Numbered from the stretch's first letter, positions 1 through 9,733 are shown. The stretch is DNA of 64,000 nucleotides from Hemicordylus capensis (GCF_027244095.1 NC_069671.1:3348001-3412000); one strand, 5' to 3'. Translations and numbers: made by a program. Notes: generated by a model not told the origin, from the sequence alone.

Positions 1-58
1 GCTGGACTAGATGGGCCTTCTTGGGCCTGATCCTACTGGGCTGTTCTTAGGTTCTTAT
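1..58 (+). repeat. CR1-like LINE 3' end fragment
   Basis: The sequence GATGGGCCTTCTTGGGCCTG...GGGCTGTTCTTA matches the 3' terminus of the CR1-like copies at 35225-36122 and, reversed, at 3407 and 27917. It is cut by the window edge. Confidence 0.6.
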
Positions 59-159
59 GACCCTCAGCTTGTGAAGCTATCACCCCTCCCCATCTCCCTC
101 TCCCTGGCAATTGCAGTTTGTGGAAGAGAGAGAGACACCAGAGTCCAAGCAACGCGTAC

Positions 160-195
160 CTCTTTCAGACGGTTCAGCCGTCATCCTCCGCAGGA
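160..195 (-). CDS. SELENOM: SELENOM exon 2 with selenocysteine codon
   Basis: A 36-base exon reads S-C-G-G-U-R-L-N-R-L-K-E. The TGA at 183-181 is the selenocysteine codon of the CGGU redox motif. The acceptor is a pyrimidine-rich tract ending TCTTCTAG just before 195, and the donor is GAG followed by GTACGC at 159-154. Both ends are phase 0 and join exon 1 exactly. A conventional ORF finder reads the TGA as a stop and would miss this exon. Confidence 0.88.
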
Positions 196-2358
196 CTAGA
201 AGAGAGCAGAGAACAGAATCAGGGAGTCCCATGCACAAGATCCAGACCAGGCAATGCAAAAGTGTCTCAGTGGGTATCCTGACAGAACCTCTCTCTCAAT
301 GTCCCAGCCGTGGGGAACCTGCCCGAAACACACTGGGTGCTACCTGCAGGCCGGGAAACGGCTTTATAACCATTTGCGTTGTGTTTGAGACAGTCCGAAA
401 TATTGCATATTAGGAGGTGAGGCCCGTCTCTGACCAGGCAAAGTCTCTTTGGAGGAAATTCTGAATATCCTACTTCCCGGTGGCCTACGGATACTAAATG
501 TTGCATACACAATCCTGCCACTGAAATGAGCTGAATGCGCTTGGGTTTTATCCCAGAATATGCTGGGTGAAAGATTGAATTTTTAATTTTTTTAAAAAAA
601 GCAGAGATGCTGAAAATAATTATCATATTTTAATGGTGACTGTGCAACAGATTTAAGACTCAGTAATCAGATCAAAAATTCACAAGTGCCATCACGTCCC
701 TGAGAAGCAGAAGGCCTCTCAGATTCACATCTACATCTAACATTTATATCCTTATATCCCACTCTTCCTCCAAGGAGCTGAATAATTGTACATGGGTATA
801 ATTATTCAATAAAATGAGTAACGTTTGGAGTCGAGATCCTACAAATTTAAAACTATTCTTTGACTTCCCTTTTGCAAGAACACTGATTTTTAAAAAAATC
901 TATGACACATATTGCATTTCTGGAACTTTCCTATAAGCATCATCTACACAAAATGATTTTGCCCGGTCAGTGACGGAACACAGCTCCTAGTCGGTTGTTA
1001 TTTCATACATACATAAGCACATTAATACAACAATTCTATGGCATATTGAACTTCTGGAAATAACATTTCTGTAAGTGTAACCTATGCAAAATGACCTTTG
1101 CATTTGATAAGTTGGCAATGCTGTGCACATATTAACTCTAAGCAATTCTTCCACCAAGACTTCTTTATGATACAAAGATAAAATAACATCCACCCGACGT
1201 TACAAGTTAAAACAAAATTTGCCAATGTCAATACAACTGAGGATGGTGTATTGACATTGAAACCGGCTTCGTTAACTTGTGACATCTGGCGGATGTTATT
1301 TTATCTTTGCGTAATAAGGAAGTCTTGGTGAGAGAACTGACTTTCAATTTAAAAGATTCTCAAAGCAGTTCAATTAGTCCAAAAGCCGATCGAGATCCGC
1401 TTTTTGTTTCCAGTAACTGCCTACCAGATACTTCTAGAACTGGGCTGGCCACGCTGAGGCCCGTCAGATGCTGGATCACAACTCCCATCAGGCTGACGAG
1501 GGCGTTTTCCACACAGGACTTTTAGCTCGCATCTCCTCCAGAATGGAGCAGTGTGTTCACATATCGGCCAGATTTACCCCGAAGTCCCTGCGAACTCTCG
1601 GGGAACACTACTCGCACGATTCGGGTTTTTCATTATGCGTTAGAGTGCCGCCTGATTATATCCAGGGTGTAAAAACCCACTTTTTGTATATGTTTTTTTT
1701 GGGGGGCGGGCAACTTCAAACTCACAGTAAAGCCTGCTGTGTGGGAAACACCCTGGAGAATCTCAGCTTGGCTAGTTTTACTGTTCTAGAACAGGGGTGG
1801 GCCACCTTAGCACGCTAGCTGTCGTTGAACTACAACTCCCATGAGCCCCAGCCACACTTTATTATGGCAGTGGATGATGGGTATTGTAGTTCAACAACAG
1901 CTGAGATGCCAAGGTTGTCTACCCTATTCTAGAAGCTCCACCAGCAGAGCTCGGAAGCAACAGCTTTCGGGAGTGGTTCTTCCTCCCACCGAATGTCATC
2001 TTCCGATAGACTGCTTCTGTACACGGAGTCCCCATTTTGCCATCAGAATTCGTCACGCCTGACGGACCCACTGGACCTCAGCTTTGGTCCAATTCTTTTT
2101 AAACACTGCCTCAGCTCGTGGCTACCACCACGTCTACAAGGCACATCTAAACCTGCCCCCCCCACAGAGCAACACAAGGCGTTCCCCCTCCCCTGGCCCT
2201 TGCACTCTGCACATGCTCGAGGGCGCTCGCGCTGGCCTCACCTCCACTTTGCCCCGCGCCAGCCCCTCCAGGCGGCTCCGGTCTAGCTCGAAGGCGCGCA
2301 GCGGCGGCGCCCAGCCGGACAGCAACGGCAGCAGCAGCAGCAGCAGCAGCAACATCAT
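160..2358 (-). CDS. SELENOM: Selenoprotein M, 5' part (2 exons; rest beyond left edge)
   Basis: SELENOM is a small ER-resident, thioredoxin-like selenoprotein with a CXXU redox motif. Two exons are visible on the minus strand. Exon 1 encodes a signal peptide and the start of the mature chain (FELDRSRLEGLARGKVE), and exon 2 encodes SCGGURLNRLKE, where U is an in-frame TGA. From memory, the human protein reads RLSGLTRARVETCGGU then LNRLKEV over the same stretch, and the join falls at the same place (VE|T/SCGG). Both borders are GT/AG and phase 0. The human order SMTN-SELENOM-INPP5J, with SELENOM antisense to INPP5J, supports the call. Exons 3 onward and the 3' UTR SECIS element, needed for Sec insertion, would be left of position 1. 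Identity is strong; the gene is partial. Confidence 0.9.
410..990 (-). mobile_element. Unclassified element 'GGTGAGGCCC family', copy 1, with inverted ends
   Basis: The left end TTAGGAGGTGAGGCCC and the reversed right end CTAGGAGCTGTGTTCC form an inverted repeat that continues with TGACC(A/G)GGCAAA. The body is the antisense copy of a sequence also found at 13281, 31072, 41091, 43785 and 57058. About 580 bp; a short foreign piece lies near 745-800. No clear target duplication. Confidence 0.55.
1000..1342. repeat. Long imperfect palindrome beside a partial GGTGAGGCCC-family copy
   Basis: Arms 1141-1206 and 1276-1342 are inverted copies (sharing GATGTTATTTTATCTTTG and AGTCTTGGTG). A nested pair CAATGTCAATAC/GTATTGACATTG at 1226-1237 and 1251-1262 shares the same centre. 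Bases 1000-1140 resemble the body of the neighbouring element. Confidence 0.6.
1486..1760 (+). repeat. Unclassified dispersed repeat 'CCCCGAAGTCCCTGCGA family', copy 1
   Basis: It shares a ~240-base sequence, including TTTACCCCGAAGTCCCTGCG and the CTGCTGTGTG end, with 8471-8735 and with the reversed copy at 55325-55495. Ends and class are not clear; it has no coding capacity. Confidence 0.55.
1792..1926. mobile_element. hAT miniature element, TSD TTCTAGAA
   Basis: A palindromic ~135-bp element with ends CAGGGGTGGGC.../...CTACCCTA and the internal arms ACTACAACTCCCATGA / GTAGTTCAA. It is flanked by perfect 8-bp duplications at 1784-1791 and 1927-1934 with a TA centre. Confidence 0.8.
2242..2358 (-). 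CDS. SELENOM: SELENOM exon 1 (signal peptide)
   Basis: Thirty-nine codons start at ATG 2358-2356; a second ATG follows immediately. Residues 3-10 are eight leucines, encoded by TTG plus seven CTG codons, followed by PLLSGWAPPLRA, a typical signal peptide with cleavage likely near residue 20-22. The exon ends GTG GAG followed by GTGAGG, a strong splice donor at 2241-2240, in phase 0. The exon lies inside a CpG-rich block, as expected for a first exon. Confidence 0.9.
2329..2352 (+). repeat. (CAG)7-CAA trinucleotide run coding the SELENOM poly-leucine
   Basis: Seven perfect CAG units plus CAA on the plus strand. Read on the minus strand they give TTG(CTG)7, the hydrophobic core of the SELENOM signal peptide. 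A pure repeat of this kind can vary in length. Confidence 0.85.
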
Positions 2359-2740
2359 CGAGGCACGGCCCAGGCCGGCAGCTTCTGCAGTGGGGGGCGG
2401 CTGGGCTGAAGACCGACGGCGGGGCGCTTCTGCTCTCTGGAGCCGCCGCTGCTGCCACGTCAGGGCAGGCGGAGCTCCGAGGAAGCCGAGACGGCGCCGC
2501 CTCGCCCAGCCCGCAGCCCTCCCTCTCTTCCCCCGACGGGGCGGACCGGGCGGAATCCTCCGAGGCAGTTGCGGGGCGGGGCGAGGAGGAGGGGGGTGCT
2601 GTAAACTGAGCGGATGGGTTCAAAGAACCCGGCCCCCAGCTCCTGAGGGACCCCCCCCCAGCTCCACCCTCCGTCCTCTGGAGTGTTTGCAGAAGGGGCG
2701 GGGGCACCTTCCTTCGGAGGCCAGGCGACAACATCTGGGG
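2359..2740 (-). promoter_or_regulatory. SELENOM: CpG-island promoter region of SELENOM
   Basis: This GC- and CpG-rich stretch lies directly upstream of the SELENOM start codon on the minus strand. It contains several GC-box-like cores (GGGCGG near 2537-2552 and GGGGCGGGGC near 2574-2583). I see no convincing TATA box, which fits a dispersed housekeeping promoter. The exact transcription start cannot be read from sequence alone. Confidence 0.6.
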
Positions 2741-2910
2741 CGATTTACTTACTTACTTAACATATTTATATACCGCCCCAAGCGCAAGTCTCTGGGCGGT
2801 TTACGACAACACAATAAGAACAGCAAATGAAAAGGTTCAAACATGACGAGAATTCAAAGTTTAAAACAACGTCAAAACTATTAAAAACCATCAAACTGTT
2901 AAAAATTTGC
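2741..2910 (-). repeat. L2-like LINE 3' tail, antisense
   Basis: The stem ATACCGCCC...GGGCGGTTTAC, the conserved 3'-end hairpin of this LINE group, is followed on the plus strand by an AT-rich body. Confidence 0.5.
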
Positions 2911-2920
2911 ATTTGGGGGT

Positions 2921-3115
2921 TTGCAAACCTATCCATACTTTTCACTCGAGGCGCAAATGACCAGGTTCAAACTATCATACTTTGGATACATTATGCAAAG
3001 AAGGTCCAGCTCCCTTGAGAAGTCCGTCATGCAGGGAAAAGTGGAAGGAAAGAGAAGAAGAGGACCAGTAGCAACTTGGATGGACTCGATCACAACAGCA
3101 ATGAAGGCACCACTG
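2921..3115 (+). mobile_element. RTE/BovB-like LINE ORF2 C-terminal fragment
   Basis: It translates to MTRFKLSYFGYIMQRRSSSL then EKSVMQGKVEGKRRRG and WMDSIT. This LSYFGHIMRR...SLEK...MLGK(I/V)EGKRRRG pattern is typical of the end of RTE/BovB-type ORF2. A SINE tRNA-half follows directly. Confidence 0.55.
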
Positions 3116-3127
3116 AGAAACCTAAAA

Positions 3128-3290
3128 GAGCATCTGAGGTTCCAAGTCCCCTCCCTGGCAGCATCTCCAAGATAGGGCTGAGAGAGACTCCTGCCTGTAA
3201 CTTTGGAGAAGCCGCTGCCAGTCTGTGTAGACAATACTGAGCTAGATGGACCAAGGGTCTGACTCAGTATACGGCAGCTTCCTATGTTCT
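3128..3290 (+). repeat. 5S/tRNA-type SINE, 3' half only
   Basis: Begins at CCTGGCAGCATCTCC and runs through GAGCTAGATGGACCAAGGGT to the CTTCCTATGTTC end. The 5S-like head is absent. Confidence 0.75.
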
Positions 3291-3406
3291 TAAAGGCCAA
3301 GCTGAAGATAGATCATCCTGGAATCTATCTATGTGGTCGCTAAGAGTCGACACAAACCTGACGGCACTTAATCAATCAAACCAGCTGGTGATGTTGATGA
3401 ACTAGA

Positions 3407-3665
3407 ACATCAGCACAGCCCTGCTGGATCAGGCCCAAGGCCCATCTAGTATAGCATCCTGTTTCACATAGTGGTCCACCAGATGCCCCCCGAGAAGCCC
3501 ACAGGCAAGAGGTGAGGGCATGCCCTCTCTCTTGCTGTTGCTCCCCTGCAACTGGTATTTAAAGGCAACTTGCCTCTGAGGCTGGAGGTGTCCTATAGTC
3601 ATCAGGCTAATAGCCATTGATAGACCATGAATTTGTCTAAGCCCCTTGTGGCTAGTGGCCATCAC
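3407..3665 (-). repeat. CR1-like LINE 3' end, antisense
   Basis: Reads CAGCCCTGCTGGATCAGGCC...CATCACCACATCCCATGGCA, the reverse of the 3' region seen in sense at 35770-36122. Confidence 0.65.
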
Positions 3666-3837
3666 CACATCCCATGGCAAAAAAATTCCAAATAAGAACA
3701 TAAGAAGATGGGACTACAACTCCCATCATCCCCAGCTTGGGGGACATCCCCCAACATCTGGAGTTCCACAGGCTGGGAATCTCCCTGACTTAGAGCATAT
3801 ATATACTTTTTTGGGAAGTTTTGCTGGGCGGCATTCT

Positions 3838-4065
3838 TCCTGACCTGCACAATGCTAACTGGGCAAAGAGGCACCTTTTTAACGTGGCGATTCTCTTTAT
3901 TGAGCAGGGGGGGAGCAACTGGCCCTCTCCGTCCCCAGCACAGCATCCCTCCAGTGACTGTTGCTGGTGTCCAGGGAGCCTTCTTGTTTATTTATTTCTC
4001 TATGTAAACCGCTTTGGAAACTTTTTTGTTGTATATAAATATGTTGTTGTTGTTGTTGCATTCTG
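3838..4065 (+). repeat. LINE-tail-like repeat ('GCACAGCATCCCTCCAGTG family')
   Basis: Contains AGCACAGCATCCCTCCAGTG, TTGCTGGTGTC and the terminal hairpin GTAAACCGCTTT...TATATAAAT followed by a (TGT)n tail. The hairpin end suggests retroposition by an L2/CR1-like LINE. Other copies: 17183, 19455, 24437, 29560, 32250, 35500, 56325. Confidence 0.6.
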
Positions 4066-4078
4066 CTAATGTTTGAAT

Positions 4079-4714
4079 CAAAATATCTTTTCTTAGGGCT
4101 ATGGCGGGAGTAGAGAAATACACAGACTGATGGATTTCAGAATCGAAAGCCTCATGTTTTCAATTTCCCTTGGAGGCCTTTGGTGGGAAAACTGCATGAA
4201 AATACCGGTCAGAAACCAACAGCTAAAATGCAAGGAGGTGGGCCGTCCCGCATCCAACGTCTAGGCCAGCCCAGAATTCCCCCCCCCCCCGATTTCTATT
4301 TTCCTGCCACACTAAATCTGAAAGCCTGAAGTGCCCGATGATTCTTGGGTGTGTTTGTTGCCCCAGGCTAAAAAGCAACCCGCTCTGGGATTTCCCTCTT
4401 CTGATGCTCTCCCCCAGGTAGACCCTCACCCTGCCTTTGGGGAAACGCCAGGCACAGCTGGTTGTGCTAACAGGACACACCTGTGCACATAATGACACCT
4501 TGTTGTTTCCTTTTGCCAGGGGTCCTCTCCAAAGCAGCAGGTCCCTGATGGATCGAATCCCGGACCTTACTGGTGCAGCAATTGCTACAGGTAAACAGCC
4601 TAAGGGGGTAGTTATTCTCCACTGGCTGCTGGAGCGGGAACTGGTTCCTCCCAGGAGTTGTTCTTTCCATAATATTGACTTCAAAAGCCATGCAGGTGCT
4701 TCTCACGTTGTGTT
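4079..4714. other. Intergenic DNA without recognised features
   Basis: I see no repeat family, splice-flanked open frame or RNA gene here. Open frames on both strands lack family resemblance. Confidence 0.5.
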
Positions 4715-4715
4715 T

Positions 4716-5295
4716 AGAATACAGGTGAAACTCGGAAAATTATAATATCGTGCAAAAGTCCATTAATTTCAGTAATGCAAATTAAAAGGTGAAACTGATA
4801 TATGAGACAGACGCATTACATGCAAAGCGAGATAAGTCAAGCCTTAATTTGTTATAATTGTGATGATCGTGGCGTACAGCTCATGAAAACCCCAAATCCA
4901 CAATCCCAGAAAATTAGAATATTACATGGAACCAAGAAGACAAGGATTGTAGAATAGAACAATATCGGACCTCTGAAAAGTATACAGTGTACTGTGCTTG
5001 ATTGGCCAGCAAACTCGCCTGACCTGACCCCATAGAGAATCTATGGGGCATTGCCGAGAGAAGGATGAGAGACACGAGACCAAACAATGCAGAAGAGCTG
5101 AAGGCCGCTAATGAAGCATCCTGGTCTTCCATAACACCTCATCAGTGCCACAGGCTGATAGCATCCATGCCACGCCGCTCTGAGGCAGTAATTGCTGCAA
5201 AAGGGGCCCAAACCAAGTACTGAATACATACGCATGCTTATACTTTTCAGAGGTCCGATATTGTTCTATTCTTCAATCCTTATCTTCTTGGTAGA
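4716..5295 (+). mobile_element. Tc1-like DNA transposon relic
   Basis: It opens with ATACAGGTGAAACTCGG and AATATCGTGCAAAAGTCCAT, a Tc1-type terminal region. At 4990-5220 it retains the transposase C-terminus in broken frames (LDWPANSPDL, IENLWG-like, ITPHQCHRLIASMPRR). Internal inverted segments at 4937-4985 and 5239-5292 flank this piece. N-terminal coding sequence is missing; non-functional. Confidence 0.75.
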
Positions 5296-5391
5296 AGAGG
5301 GAGTGCTGGTCCGTTACCTGTCCAAGAGGCAGAAGCTGGCCTCTTACCTGTCATTAAAACACCTGAGCTGGAGTCACAATCTGCCCTTTGC

Positions 5392-5527
5392 CCGTGTTCT
5401 CTGTAAGAGGGATTCCCAGATGGTGTTGACTACAACTCCCATAATCCCCCACCCAAGGCCATTACAGCTGGGGATGCTGAGAGTTGTAGTCTACAACATC
5501 TGGGGATCCCTCTTCCAGGGAACACTG
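5392..5527. mobile_element. hAT miniature element (CAGTGTTC family)
   Basis: Inverted ends GTGTTCTCTGTAAGAGGGATT and the reverse of ATCCCTCTTCCAGGGAACAC enclose ACTACAACTCCCATAATCC arms. The 8-bp duplication is no longer recognisable. Confidence 0.65.
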
Positions 5528-5566
5528 GCCCCATCGTGGCATCTGTATATGGAGGCTCCGTTCAGA

Positions 5567-5660
5567 GGTGCACCTAGGTAATTTGGGAGACTGGATCTAA
5601 GGGACTTTGGAGTGCCCGCTCCCCCCCCCCCCAATTAAGCATCATCATGCTCTGCCTAGT
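5567..5660. repeat. hAT miniature element fragment (CAGGGGTGCACCTAGG family)
   Basis: GAGGTGCACCTAGGTAATTT matches the start of the complete element at 60232-60549. The right part is lost or diverged. Confidence 0.55.
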
Positions 5661-5784
5661 GACCACACCACCCGGGACAGACTAAAGAGGATGTGGGGGG
5701 GGAGGCCCTGGTCTTTGGCCCCAAAGTAGAAATTGTGTAGAAGGCTAGGCAATAACACATTTTGTCATCATCTATGAACACACA

Positions 5785-6084
5785 AGAACATAGGAAACTG
5801 CCATATACTGAGTCCGACCCTTGGTCCATCTAGCTCAGTATTGTCTTCACAGACTGGCAGCGGCTTCTCCAAGGTTGCAGGAAGGAATCTCTCTCAGCCC
5901 TGTCTTGGAGATGCTGCCAGGGAGGGAACTGGGAACCTTCTGCTCTTCCCAGAGCGGCTCCATCCCCTGAGGGGATTCTCTTGCAGTGCTCACACATCAA
6001 GTCTCCCATTCAGATGCAACCAGGGCAGACCCTGCTTAGCTATGGGGACAAGTCATGCTTGCGACCACAAGACCAGCTCTCCTC
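5785..6084 (-). repeat. 5S/tRNA-type SINE, near full length
   Basis: Antisense copy: AGGAAACTGCCATATACTGA to GACCAGCTCTCCT, with the 5S-like CTGCTTAGC head at 6033-6042. Confidence 0.85.
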
Positions 6085-6560
6085 TCCTCTCCTTCGCCAA
6101 CCGCGGTTTCCTCAACCGCAGTTTCGAAACCGCAGTTTCCCCAGCCATGACTGGGGAATTGTATCTGGTCATGCCAACCACAACCCAAGTATCTGTGGTT
6201 GGTGAAGGGTGGTTTTTGTGTGTGATTTGGGGGAGTTCAGAGGTTCAATCCACTCATTCCTCTTGTTGACCCTTGCCCACTCCTCATGATTTAAAGTGCC
6301 TTTGGTGGGGGGGGTGTCAAACAAATTCCAGAGGTTCAACCTGCTCATTCTTCTGGTGGCTCTTGGATGGGGGTGGGTGGGATTGCGGGTTTTTTTTTTT
6401 TAATTTTTAAAATCATTTTCCTTTATTTGGGGGCATTTTTGCTGTCACGGTTCCCCGAACCCGTTTCCCGTAGACTTTAATGCCTTGCCAACCGCGAATT
6501 TGCAGACTGCGGGGTTTTGCCAGAAGGGACCCTCGCAGTTGGCAAGGGACGACTGTATTG
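6085..6560. repeat. Tigger/pogo-like DNA transposon relic
   Basis: Repeated AACCGCAGTTTC units on the left and GCAGTTGGCAAGGGACGACTGTA on the right resemble Tigger-type inverted ends (reverse: ACAGTCGTCCCTTGCCAACT). A T-rich tract lies inside. No transposase frame. Confidence 0.45.
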
Positions 6561-6671
6561 AGAGTCATTCTGCCTCTGCACATGGAAGTTCTATATCGCC
6601 ATCGTGACTAGGGGCTATTGATCAATTTATCTAATTAATGTGCATACCACCTCCTCACAGCCACCTCACAG

Positions 6672-6908
6672 CCACCAGTGGGGAAATGACTTGCCTAGCA
6701 AGCCAGAGGTTGCCGGTTCGAATCGCCACTGGTCTATTTTCCAGATCCCTCTATCGGGCAGCAGCAATATAGGAAGATGCTGAAAGGCATCATCTCATAC
6801 TGCACAGGAGGAGGCAATGGTCAACCCCTCCTGTATTTTACCAAAGACAACCACAGGGCTCTGTGGTTGCTAGGAGTCGACGCTGACTCAGTGGTATATT
6901 TTACCTTA
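6672..6908 (+). repeat. tRNA-derived SINE family 2
   Basis: Head GGGGAAATGACTTGCC, B-box-like GGTTCGAATCGCC, body GAAGATGCTGAAAGGCATCA, tail GGAGTCGACGCTGACTCAG. Other copies: 19772, 28842, 39411 (antisense), 53351, 57514. Confidence 0.8.
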
Positions 6909-6953
6909 CCACCTTTTCTTCCATTAATTTGTCTAATCAAATAGAAATCAATT

Positions 6954-6955
<2 letters not shown>

Positions 6956-6997
<42 letters not shown>
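6956..6997 (+). repeat. (ATC)n microsatellite
   Basis: About 14 ATC units directly after the SINE tail. Confidence 0.95.
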
Positions 6998-6998
<1 letters not shown>

Positions 6999-7020
6999 CT
7001 TTTTAAGGCCATCTAAGCTA

Positions 7021-7780
7021 GTGACCACCGCCACATCTTGTGGCAAGCAGTTCCATCTTCTCTCTGAGTTGCAAGGATCTGTCCCGGCTTTGCCCTTTCT
7101 TATCCAGATGCCTTCCTTGTGCTACCTTTGGCTGGCCCAAGTTCCACCACCTGACCTCCCATCCGACCCTGGCTCAGCCCCCAAACCCTCCCGATTCGTC
7201 CCACTCGCTGCCTGCCTCAGTTTCCCTCATGGCCTCGCCCCAACCACCAATATGTTTGCCACCAGCAGTTGGCAAGCTTGTGCCTGCGTTTCTCTACCAA
7301 GAATGAAGGCTTGCTTGGTTGGCCTTCTCCGAGGAAGAATGCCAAACTTCTAATAATAACAACGCGGATAAGAATAAACGCGCGAGGACTCCTGGCTTGT
7401 TGAAGCAGAGAATGGGTGAGTCATGACACATGTGGGTGAATGTAAAAGCCAGAAGGGAGTCGTGAGTCAGGGAGAATGGCCACCCGGAGGCTGTGCAGAG
7501 TGGTGTGCTGAGATGGGTGTGCTGCGAGGGTGTCTCAATAGGGGGCGCTCTCCCTTGGAGTCACGGCTCACTCCTGCACCATGCTGGGAATCTGGAGGGA
7601 ATGCTGGGAGCAAACAGCAGGAGCTTTTTCTGCATGGAGAATGATGCCGCTGCCAGTCTGGGAAGACGATGCTCAGCTAGATGGACCAGCTCTCTGATTT
7701 GGTAGAAGCAGGCTTCCTGCATCCCCAGCACCTGATCTCATTGTGTGCTCAACTCCAGTGCAGACCCATATTATGGAGGA
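7021..7780. other. Intergenic DNA, mostly unclassified
   Basis: Only a worn SINE 3' fragment (about 7650-7735, ending GGACCAGCTCTCTGATTTGG) is recognisable. Other open frames look random. Confidence 0.4.
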
Positions 7781-7825
7781 GAGCTGGTCTTGGGGTAAAT
7801 TAAAGGTGTGCCCTCGAGTCGGGGT

Positions 7826-7948
7826 CGACAACAACTCTGCGAGGTAAGTTAGGCTGAGGGATACAGGACTGGCCCAGAGAGTCACCCAGGGAGTTTCATG
7901 GCTGAATGAGGATTTGAACTAGTCCAACACACTAACCACGACACCATA
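7826..7948 (-). repeat. Sauria-type tRNA SINE, antisense, partial
   Basis: GAGGTAAGTTAGGCTGAG, GGCCCAGAGAGTCACCCAG and ATGAGGATTTGAACT match the reverse of the Sauria SINE at 17228. The 5' end of the copy is diverged. Confidence 0.7.
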
Positions 7949-8069
7949 CTAAGAGATTTGCAAATTCAACAGATTATTTGGGGCAAGTCCACAGTTCACT
8001 CCCTGGCAGTTAAATAACCTGGCTTAGGTCCAGGTTACTTCAGAGAGCGCCTTCTTCTGCACGATCCCC

Positions 8070-8465
8070 ACCGCACGTTAAGGTCATCTGAGGAGGTCCG
8101 TCTCCAGTTACCACCAGTTCGTCCGGTGGCGTCTCAGAGGCGGGGCCTTCTCTGTAGCTGCTCCTGGGCTGTGGAAGGCACTCCCGGCAGAAATCCGTAA
8201 TTCGAGATCATTACTGTTCTTCAGGAGAGCCCTTAAGACCTCTCTGTTTGGCCTGGCCTTCCAGGGTTTTTAAATGGTTGCAAACAGTTTTCATGTTGTA
8301 AACTGGTTTTTAAACTGTTTTGAATGCTTAACTGTTATTGTTTTATGGGGTTTTTATAATCTCTGTTTTTAACTGTTACGTTGATTATAATTGTTTTGTT
8401 TTAATGTAAACTGCCCTGAGCCATTTTGGAAGGGCGGTATAAAAATTGAATGAATGAATGAATGA
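8070..8465 (+). mobile_element. L2-like LINE, ORF2 C-terminus and 3' end
   Basis: The region decodes in broken frames to the [20 protein letters not shown]...LKTHLF-type end of L2-group ORF2. An AT-rich UTR, the hairpin CTGCCCTGAGCC...GGGCGGTATAAA and a (TGAA)n tail follow. Confidence 0.7.
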
Positions 8466-8470
8466 ATGAA

Positions 8471-8735
8471 TTCACACGGGGCTTTTGAAGCCCTTTAATT
8501 CGCATTTCCTCCAGAATGGAGTGGGTGCGTTCACATATTGGCTAGATTTACCCCGAAGTCCCTGCGAGTTTTCGGGGAGCAGTTCACACACAATTTGGGA
8601 TTTTCACTGCGCGTTAAGAGTGTCGCCCGATTTAATCTGGGATTAAAAAAAATTCACTATTGGTGGCGTTTGGGGGGGGAAACTTTGAGGTTGCAGGAAA
8701 GCCTCACCTTAAAACCTGCTGTGCGTAAAAGTCCC
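8471..8735 (+). repeat. Unclassified dispersed repeat 'CCCCGAAGTCCCTGCGA family', copy 2
   Basis: Sequence TTTACCCCGAAGTCCCTGCG and TTTTCACTGCGCGTTAAGAG is shared with 1486-1760. Starts right after the LINE tail. Confidence 0.55.
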
Positions 8736-8812
8736 TGAATTGCTGCTGCCAGTCAGTGTTAGAAACACTGAGCAGGATGAATTGAGTGTAAAAGGCAGTT
8801 CCGTTAGTGGAG

Positions 8813-9000
8813 AGGGATGGTAGCTTAGTGAACACCCACTTTCATGCAGAAGGTCCTGTTCAATCCTCAGCATCTCCAGGTGGGGTTAGGAAAGACTCCT
8901 GCCTGAAACCTTGGAGGGTTGCTGCTGCCGGTCAGAGCAGACAGTATTGAGCTGGATGGACCAAGGGCCTGATTCAGTAAAAGACAACTTCCTCTGTTTA
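8813..9000 (+). repeat. tRNA-Ala-type SINE without 5S head
   Basis: GGTAGCTTAGTG (A-box region), CATGCAGAAGGTC, then GCATCTCCAGGTGGGG and the GAGCTGGATGGACC tail. A worn piece of another copy precedes it at 8737-8812. Confidence 0.75.
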
Positions 9001-9447
9001 CTTATGGGGGCAGGGTCATAACTACAGGGTGTAATGAGCTATAATTGACCCCCCCCCCAAAAAAAATTGCCCCTGGCTGCAAATTGTTTTTCAAAGACCA
9101 TATAACACCCCCCACCACCCGACTTTTGAAATTCTCCACCAAGACTTTGAGGCTGGCTACAAGCCTGCTTATGGGGAGAAAGCAGATGGGGACTGCTACT
9201 AGGAACTTGGGGCCATCCAATGAAACTGATGGACAGTTAATTTAGGAGAAAAGTTTAAGTAGGTTCAGGCAGGGCGGTAAATTCAGGATGGAACAAAGAC
9301 AGGTCCTTCTTCAGCCAAATCAGTTCATGGGATGTGGTGCTCCCGGAGATGGCCAGGAGGATAGATTTAAAAGAGAACAATTCAAATTCAGGGAGGAGAT
9401 GCCTGTCTATTAATGTACTGCTGACTGCTACATAGGATAGGGACATA

Positions 9448-9733
9448 GGAAGCTGCCGTATACTGAGTCAGACCATTGGTCCATCTCACTCAGTATTGTC
9501 TGCACAGACTGGCAGCAACTTCTCCAAGGTTGCAGGCAGGAGTCTCTCTCAGCCCTATCTGGAGATGCTGCCAGGGAGGGAACTTGGAACCTTCTGCGTG
9601 CAAGCATATAGGTGCTTTTCCCAGAGTGGCCCCGTCCCCTACAAGGAACATCTTACAGTGTTGACACATGTAGTCTCCCATTCAAATGCAAACCAGAGCA
9701 GAGCCCGCTTAGCAAAGGGGACAATTCCTGGCG
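9448..9733 (-). repeat. 5S/tRNA-type SINE, antisense
   Basis: AGGAAGCTGCCGTATACTGA through GCCCGCTTAGCAAAGGGGAC; both halves present. Confidence 0.85.

Noticed and set aside
8813-9000. tRNA-Ala-like sequences (also at 28290, 43430, 59699) considered as tRNA genes.
   Set aside because: The arms do not fold into a complete cloverleaf, each is joined to the same SINE body, and the copies are diverged.
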